A program made the translations under genes and the position numbers. This document shows, piece after piece, positions 10,101 through 19,100 of a stretch of DNA of 22,898 bases. The notes beneath the pieces were generated by a model. That model saw only the letters and a list, made by a program, of their open reading frames with translations, was not told where the DNA came from and searched no databases. Source of the DNA: Priapulus caudatus (lineage: Eukaryota; Priapulida; Priapulimorpha; Priapulimorphida; Priapulidae); contig NW_014578488.1 of NCBI RefSeq assembly GCF_000485595.1, forward strand, positions 30,878-53,775, read 5' to 3'. Every line of letters starts with the position of its first letter. Position 1 is the first letter of the stretch.

Positions 10101-13100
10101 GGGTGAACTACGTGTTTACGTATCTTCTGTCAGTTCTGAATCGGACAGTAGGCCCCCGAGGAATTTCAATATCTGACTAAATCTGCCACCAATTTTGCAC
10201 CGTACGGTACTCTTTTGAGCCCGAGTGGAAAGATCAGGAGGAACGAGTAGCAGACGGTGTTGGTGATTCGCTTCAAGTTCAACACCGTAAAACCTTCAGC
10301 CTCGTATATGTTTCAGTTTTTCAATTAGAATTTTCGATGGTAGACAAGCATGCTGAGTTTCTGATGCAAATTTGCTGCTAGGGTAGATACAATAATGGCT
10401 ATAACTGGCTATAATTGGCTATAATGCTATAACTGGCTAGATACAATATTCAATGTAACCCAACACAGAATAGGCTCTAGCATAGAGTCTATTCCCTATA
10501 GCCTAGGGCCTATATAGCCTAATATACTGGCTATAACTGCTATAACTGGCTATAAGTATAATGGCTAGATACAATAATGTAACCCAACACAGAATAGCCT
10601 AGGGTCTACGTTTAACACATGGCAGGGTCTAGGGTCAACGTCAACACAGGGTGGCCTAACCCAACGCAGGGTCACATTCTAACCCAACCCTGTGTTGGGT
10701 TACGTTGTATTTAATTACTTCCCTGCTAAGGACGATCAGCCAAAAGGTTACTTCGGCATACGCTGGCTACAGTACATGCTACAGCTATGGGATGCTGGCC
10801 CCGGATGCAATGATTGATGACAGAGCAATAATTATAACTTTATAAAATACGTTATAAGTAGAGTACCCAATCCCTTTGACATAAGTATATTATTTATATA
10901 TAGTATAAGTGACAATTTGCTATGTTGACTTAGATGTTACATGTGACTGGATAATCTACTTTGACTGCATACACCCCTATCTGAATATATGTGCTGCAAA
11001 TATAGAAATCTTAAAAATTAAATTAGCATTTATAATTTGTTTGGTTTGACATTGGAGTAGTCTTTTAAGTTTTATTTCTAGCATCTTAGCTAATACAATT
11101 ACACGTTTAATTTACAATAAACACCATAAAAGAAATATAAAATGACAGTAGTTATATACGTGTGTTATTTTCCTCTGGTATATGCATGAACTGGGCACTC
11201 ACATTGGTAGAATAGCACACAAATGGAACACACTATAAGGTTTGTATTACAGGACTGGCAGATGAAAGGGAGTGTTGAGACAAGCAAATAATTCATAAAC
11301 ATACTCTTATATGGTTGCCCTGGTACACTGTTGTAAAGGGCATTTATTATATATACATTATAACAGTTCAATAACTTATGCAGCACTCAGTATATGATGT
11401 CCACCCATCGAAGCATGAGAAATTAGTGCATCTAATAAGGTGTATCTAATGTCATGTCAACAAACAATTTCATACCTAATATAGTTTGTAGCAATGTAAT
11501 GAATTAATTAGGATACATGTTTAATGTCAGATTAAAATAAAACAATATTCATGCATTTGTATTTCTGACACATTCAGATGGATATTTTTTATACTATACC
11601 AATTTCACAGATTTGATTGATCTCCTTAAAACATGTAATTAGAAAATAATGTTAACGTGTTCACAGATTCAGTGGGGACACTCATCACTCATCACTCAGC
11701 ATTATAGACAGTGTATAATTAACTAGATTTATTGTTATTTAGTTGTGAATTCCACACGGTACTGTGGCCTGTACTGCACGTTACAGTGCATGTCAGCACC
11801 ATCCCCTTGCTGAAGATTTTCTCAATACACATCACTGGCGCTCCACAAACCGGGCACCTTTTCATCAGTTTGTCAATGCACTGTTCGAAACAGACAAACT
11901 TGTGCTCTGTGATGAGTCTGTTGACGTTACTCATCTCATCATCCATCTCATCCATGCCAGCAAAGGACTCAGAAGAAGACCCTGAAGAAGGTGGAAGATA
12001 TTATGATCCACTTGACATTACCTGCAGATAACAAATTAATATTAGTTGCTTGCTACATTAGTAGGTTGCTATATAAGTTGGGCGACCTTCATGAAACGAT
12101 AACCATGCAATGTCAAAGATGGTATCTTGGTAAAGGCTGGTTGATATAGCATATATATATACATATATATATATATACATTATGAGCATACATTTTGAAA
12201 CATTACACTGGGATATCTATATGCAGGGGTGTATCCAGGATTTTTTCTGGGTGGGTCGTGATCATAATTTTTTGGACCTTTTCACAACGCAATAGCAGCA
12301 AGATGTGTTTACAATGTCGATACAAACAGGGGCGTGTACAGGATTTGTACCAGGGGGGGGTCTAACCGTAACCCAAACTTGGTAGCACGCGAAGGGGGGG
12401 GGGTCTGGGGGGCCCTCCCCCAGAAAAATTTTGAAATTAGACCTCCTTAGATGCGTTTTCTGCGCGAGCAGGGGGGGGTCCGAATCCCCTGGACCCCCCT
12501 GTACACNNNNNNNNNNNNNNNNNNNNNNNNNNNNNNNNNNNNNNNNNNNNNNNNNNNNNNNNNNNNNNNNNNNNNNNNNNNNNNNNNNNNNNNNNNNNNN
12601 NNNNNNNNNNNNNNNNNNNNNNNNNNNNNNNNNNNNNNNNNNNNNNNNNNNNNNNNNNNNNNGTTGATAGCATATATATATATATATATTGTAAGCAGGC
12701 AATTTACATGAAGGTAGCTGCTGCATATGAAAGTAGCAATGCTTGACTTGCTATAGTGGTGGACGGGATCATAGCCAGGCAGAGTAACATATGAGAAGGA
12801 GAAGCTGGCTTTGCCACGTTGGCAAAGATGACTCATCTCTTGTCAAGAATATCCTAGCGCAAGAGCCCAGGGAGGGGGTCGCATGTCGAACTGCGCAATA
12901 GAATTTTAAACCAAGGAGCGAGAGCGGGGAAGTCGCCTGCTCGGTTTGGTTACCATATTTGCCAAAGAAGTGGAAAACTGCGTCACGTGAAGAGAGCAGA
13001 GACGACCAGTTCGGGCGCTCATATAAAAGCAAAGGCGCGTGTCGATTTCAGGAGGGAGAGAAATAGTGTAGTTTAGCGAGCAGACAGTAAACAGCATGGT

Positions 13101-16100
13101 CTAACTGGTTGAGTATACATACATTTTTTACTGTAAAAATAATTTAAAAGGTTTCAAAAGCTTTTCCCAATTAGAAATATTCACAGCTTAATTTATTTAA
13201 TTAAGCATGCCTCAATTTAAATTAGCATGCATGCGGGTGTGTGTGCGTGTGTGTGTGTGGTGTGTGTGTGTGTGTGAGTGCGCGTGCGTGCGTGCGTGCG
13301 TGCGTGCGTGTGTGAGCGATTGGTGACTCTCTCTCTAACTTTAAAGTTACTCACCGATACTGACAGTGGCACTGTGTAAGCCTACCTATCATTGATTATG
13401 TATTGCTAGCTGTGACTGTTACAGATAGGCATAGAAAAGGACATAGATTTTGTCACTCTGAATAACGTACCTTATCAAAACAGTCTTCAGTGAAATTATT
13501 AGAACATAACAAGATTGCCTTTGGCAGGTTGGTTTCCGGTCTTCTTATTGCTCTGAGCCATCGCCTAGCAAGAGATTTTGTTTCTCCTGGGCAATGCGTG
13601 AAACGAAATGCCTGGATACGTTTTAGCCTGTTCTGGTGTGCCAGAAAAGTTATTCCAACTTTAACAAGTATTTGAGTTGCTAGTGCAACCTACAGCACCA
13701 CAATACACCATAATAATTACAAGAGTATGGACAGAATAGTAGGAAAAACACCCCAGTCACCTGCAACACACATGTACCTAACCAAACACCATAGCAAAAC
13801 AAGTGAACACGTGCCACTAAGCAAGAACGCAGGGCGTTGTGGGAAAAACATGGTGGCACCCATAAGTATCAAAAACATCATCAAAAGCAGGTTTGATCAT
13901 AATATGTTCTAAAAATGTCAGGAAACATGTTTAAAAGTAATTACAATGTCATATAATAGGCTAAATACGTTATAGATGTCAGAATCCCTTTAAAGAGCTC
14001 TCCCTACACTGAATGCTATTCTACGACAGGTTGACTCCCCCGAGATCGGATACTAGTCGAGTGCAGAATATCTTTTGCCTGAAAGGAATTCCAATATCCC
14101 AAGAATGTAGCTTCAAAGTTGATGAACATAGATCACAGATTGGAGCCATAATGACTAGTGATTCCCATTTTTGTGTTTGCAAGAAAGTCATCAACGAAAA
14201 AATATTGTATACTCAAATAGGTGTATATACACACAAACAATAAAAAAAACAGGACGGAGTCAATCAAGTGCAACATCACTCTAACATCTGTTATAACATT
14301 AGTCAACCTTCATGAGTGAAATCTATACAGTACGGTGAGTACCTCTGTGTCATCTGCATCCTTCAAAAAGAAGCTGATGGGCTCTGGCCTCAAAAGTTCA
14401 AACACTATGCAGAAGTGATCGTCAAAGATAAACGTGTTCTAAAAAGATAAAAGAGTAAAAGAGGTACTCAAGACAAGCTTAAGGATGAAAGTGTTATGTA
14501 AAGATAGTATATCTTCACAAGAATTTTACCATTTTACGGACACCATATCTCATATATATACTGCCTGTAATAACAAAATGTTTTCTGTACAAGAAACATT
14601 TATATTTAATCAAAGTAATCGTACATATTTTTGTTATATTAAAGGGACAGTAGCCTCTAGGATTTTACTGCATACAACTGTACTTACTGTATAACAAATC
14701 GTCTATACCCACACGTATTTGTTACCAGATACCTAATTTAAAGGGACAGTAGCCTCTAGGATTTTACTGCATACAACTGTACTTACTGTATAACAAATCG
14801 TCTATACCCACACGTATTTGTTACCAGATATACCCAATTTAATTGTTATAATTAATTACACATCAACGCTACGAAATTTGAACGGCGCCATGACACCCGC
14901 AACCGTGCTGCCACCCCGAAAAAGTTGCGTATTTGACCATTTATTTTGCACGTTACAGACCGAGGGCTAATCACAAAAGTGCAATTATATTTATACCTAA
15001 ATGCTGTTTAACCGAACGATATTCATTTTAGGGCAAATTTATCCATATTATAACTGAAACTATATGTCGTTTATAAGATATTACAATCCTTTTGCTTTTA
15101 AATGAATAAATAAGAAACACCCTCGGTCTGTAGCCCTTGGCTGGAAAAAGTGGTTTTGCGCAACTTATCAGATCGTGCGCTTTGAGTGGCGCCACCGTCG
15201 TTGTAATCAAACTGTAGTCGTTAGTTTTAAAACATTTTTTTTAAATATTTCTAATGGTGATTGAACCATGAAACTTTTCATGTAGCGTAATTATAACCTA
15301 AATTAGCTAAAAATAACCCTAGAACCTAATATAAACTCTCCCTTTAAGATGAAGGTGTCTTATGAGAAAAACCAGTTCCCAGTAAAGAAATGTTAATTTT
15401 CTTAACACAACTCTCCTTCAAAAAAAGACAAATCTTCTATAAGACAAAGGTTATGCCTGCAGCTAACTGATCATGTGTCCTAACTATTAAACCAGACCTT
15501 ATGTGCCATCATCTAACTACAGTGACAAAAAATTCTGCTGGCTGAAAACATTCTGTATCAGCTGGGTTATAATTTAATCTCTAGGCACCTATCAATCTAC
15601 CTATATATTATAGCTACCAACCTGCCTGCCCGCCCACCTCGGCTTATTCTTATATTTTAAGGTACAGGTCTAACGACATACTTATTTATTACACCTACCT
15701 ACCAGCGCACGTGCTTGACTAGCTACCTACATGCCTACGCACCTACACATCAACTCAGCTGAACTACACATCTATCCACCTACGGTACCAACTTGACTAA
15801 ACATGCCCATGCACCCACCCCTACTCCACCAGCCTAACATACCGATACGCCTACAAACCCACGTTCGAAACAGTGGCTTGAGTTACCGAGAGCAATGACT
15901 CACAGCCCACGCAGCGTGGACTTACCAGTAGTCGCACGGTGGCCGATGCCTGCCAGGGATCGGCCGCGTTCAGGGCTTGCAGGCAGTGCACCTCCTGCGC
16001 TCCCAGCGCGTAGTGGGGACCGTGCAGCACCTTCACGGCGACGCGAGACCCTCCACGGAACGTGTCCTGCATAGTTAAGCACATATGATAAGGGCTTAAA

Positions 16101-19100
16101 GACAGTGCACCTACATCGTGCCTATTTTTTGTGACGTTTTGGCGGGTAGGATATGGTAAAAGGTGCTAATAAGATAGTAATACTAATAGGATAGGATAGG
16201 AATAGAGAAGTAATCTACCCCATGATTACGTAGTAAAGCCCCACTCCCCAGATGGTCCCAAGTATAAAAAAACTTGACCCCACTGAACTCAGTGCATGAG
16301 TATTCATTGCCAGGCATGATCCATTGGAACAAGAGCTTACTCAGCTTAGATTATATGTTTCTATTTACATTGAAACACAAGTTATGGCAGGGTATAGGTA
16401 GGTGAAGAATACTTTTTTCTTGAAAAACCTTTCACCGTTGGATGATAGGGCAGGTAAAGAAAAAACATTTGGCGATGAATGAAATGCATGGTAACATAGA
16501 ATTAACAAACCCATTCTTTCACTGAGCAGAGTGTCTTACTTATTGTGCATGGTTTTATTGTAATGGCACTTGCATGTTACTCTCAGACCCATGTTGCCTG
16601 TGTTATATGCTATTAACTAGGACTGTCATCGATACCCACCTCATCGATAAATCGCGATGGATTTGCGTCCGATATCGATATCGAAATAAATAGAAAAATA
16701 GCGATCCGATACAGTATATCACAATAAAGAGTTGGTACATCCTTTTTCTGGTAAAAGAGTGTTGTTTATTAAAGGCATAATAAGCCCATTGATTATGCAA
16801 TGTTGATGAATGCTAGAGTAACTGGCACATTGTGTAGTTAATAAGTACGTAACCTTATAGCCTAACCAGCCCTCGACACTAACGGTTGTCCGATTGCCCG
16901 GGACAAGTAAAAGTCTATGTCGGACAAGTTATTCTCTTGCCTAGTTGCCCGATCGGACAACTGAAAAGTTCTAGTTGTTTAATATTCTTAACATCCTCTG
17001 AGCCAGGTCGCTATCGCACCACATTCTCACTTCAAACGTTTTCAAAGGTCCCTGAAAAAAACAGCCCGCGACACCCACTGTTACCATTACAGATATATTC
17101 AGAGCGGCAATGCGTACCTCCCTGGCCGGGGCGTCATTGATTTATGTACTGGGGTGGGGGTACGATTGTTTATAAGTCGGTTGGGGCATATTCATTACTG
17201 AATATGTAGGGGGTGGGCATCGCTGGGATGAGAGGACGACAGCAAAACTCTTTCCTGTGATTGAGGAAAAAGCTGCAATCGGTAATGACACAATGAGCGT
17301 GCCAGCATGCAAACATAAACGTGTGAATTTCATTACGATTTTACATGTACTGTATTTACTCGTGTATAAGTATAATTCATGTATATTATAAGTCTCACCC
17401 CATATTTTGCATTGAAAAGTTGGTACAAACATTGGTACATTAACAAGATTTCTTAGCCTCGTCTATAAGTTGCACCCAATATTTTGCCTGAAAAGTTTGG
17501 TACAAACATTGGTACATTAACAAGATTTCTTAGCCTCGTCTATAAGTCGCACCCCCTGATTTTTTTTATTGAAGTTGTGTACAAAAAGCGCGGTTTATAC
17601 ACAAGTAAATACGGTATATATACTGTAAGTGTAATACACACGCACGCACGCATGCAAACGCGCGCGCAGACACATGCCTAGGTATGTGCGAGCCTATATG
17701 CACGCAGGGAATACTGGCAAAAATATCAGGAGTGTATAATAAGAAACAAATTATTATACACTCCTGATAAGATGATATGCACTGAACCAAAAGAGGACAT
17801 TAACGGCTCATAGATTGCACAAGTAAATTTTGGACAAGTAAAATCAAAATTCGGACAAGTAAAAATTGCTTCTTGTTGCCCGACAGGACAACCAGATCTG
17901 AAAATAAGCGTCGAGGCCTGTGAATATTATACACTCCTGATAATATGATATGCACTGAACCAAAAGAGGACATTAACGACTCATAGATTGCACAAGTAAA
18001 TTTTGGACAAGTAAAATCAAAACTCGGACAAGTAAAAATTGCTTCTTGTTGCCCGACAGGACAACCAGATCTAAAAATAAGCGTCGAGGCCTGCCTAACG
18101 CGTATTAGTTTGTCCAATATCACTGCTGGTTACATTACAAGCAAGACTTGAAATCGGTTGTTGATATTTATTTACATGCCGTAAATGTCATCCAGGAGTC
18201 AAGCGATAAGTCGCCAATGACGTAAACATTTGTTCGGCCCGTATGTTTTGGACGCCAGATGAAATGGAGGTGTCAGCGGTGTAACCACGGCCACAGACTA
18301 AACAGGAAAATGGAGTAAAACACACGTACTAATCACGGAGGCACATGGACAGCCCTGACAAAAAGTTCCTTATCACGAGCGTCCGTGTTTACGAAATCAC
18401 TGATGATAGCATTGCGTACGACCGAGCATGCGTGCGAAAATGTCCGGTGCACTATAAATCTGTATCACACCCGCTTCGCCGGCAGCGATTTGAAACTGTA
18501 AACAACTCAGCCAACTGATTTCTTGGACTGCGGATTTCAATTAGACATTTCTTAGTAACCAGCAGTGATATTGGACAAACTAATACGCGTTTGGCTATAA
18601 GGTAATGTACTTATTAACTACACAAGGTGCCAGTTACTCTAGCATTCGTCAACATTGCATAATCAATGGACATATTATTTTAATTCCTTTAAGTACTTTT
18701 TGTGGCTAAAATGTAGCCAGCGAAACATCGGTAGCATTTTTGACTGAGCGCCGCCATTATCGGAAGTAGTGCAGGGCGCATGCATACAGAGACAATCAAT
18801 AACTGTGGTGTTCTATTGTCTCTGGTGCGTATCATGTCTCACTGATCTCTATAATAAAATCTGTCTACCGGAAAAGCATGTCTGCTGCTTCGCCATCGCC
18901 GCGACGCCAGGTCAATCTGGTTGAATTCAGGTAAATATACTTCGCCCATGTTGCACTTAAGCACAGCGTGCTCTCGATGTATAAAATCAAAGGCATATAA
19001 AGAAGGAGAGCGTACAACGGTAAAATTCTGAAACCATGTTGCAGTATTAGTTGAATTAATAAACTTTCCCCGTGTTATTTTGACGATTCTTTGCAGTATT

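Larger units (their letters stand above)
9870..13993. mobile_element. TTAA-flanked Kolobok-like element, about 4.1 kb
   Basis: The ends are TTAA at 9870 followed by AGGGATTCTGACATCTATAG, and its inverse ending in TTAA at 13990. The arms match nearly perfectly for the first 120 bp or so (to GATCAAACCTGCTTTTGAT) and more loosely to about 10095 and 13770, giving TIRs of about 220 bp. TTAA target sites with A/G-rich ends are known for Kolobok and also for piggyBac. The zinc-ribbon ORF inside argues for the former. The interior also holds simple repeats, other MITE pieces and the assembly gap. It occupies the intron between kinase exons d and e. Confidence 0.7.
16867..18093. mobile_element. Nested CAG-ended DNA element, 1227 bp
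   Basis: The ends are CAGCCCTCGAC and, inverted, CAGGCCTCGAC. The flanks are CCTAAC on both sides (16861-16866 and 18094-18099), a 6-bp apparent duplication, and the uninterrupted arm near 18590 confirms a single ancestral copy. GGACAAGTAAAA-type words recur near both ends (for example 16911, 17833, 17854, 18006 and 18027), as expected for subterminal transposase sites. It is hAT-like by its ends, but the TSD length is atypical. There is no coding frame of substance. Confidence 0.72.
16769..18692. mobile_element. TTAA-flanked foldback element, interrupted
   Basis: The left arm is TTAA then AGGCATAATAAGCCCATTGA, running to TATAGCCTAAC at 16866. The right arm is its inverse, ending at TTAA 18689-18692. 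The arm resumes at 18094-18137 (CGCGTATTAGTTTGTCCAAT and on), whose inverse lies at 18557-18600, so the arms total about 150 bp or more. Removing the nested 1.2-kb insert leaves about 690 bp, similar in size to the MITE at 14639-15347. Confidence 0.72.

Noticed and set aside
12262-12836. Frames containing long X runs
   Set aside because: They are translated through the N gap.
16886-17140. 84-codon plus-strand frame
   Set aside because: It lies wholly in the subterminal region of the CAG-ended element and has no domain.
17800-18123. 107-codon minus-strand frame
   Set aside because: It follows a 173-bp tandem transposon end and has no domain; a by-product of the duplication.
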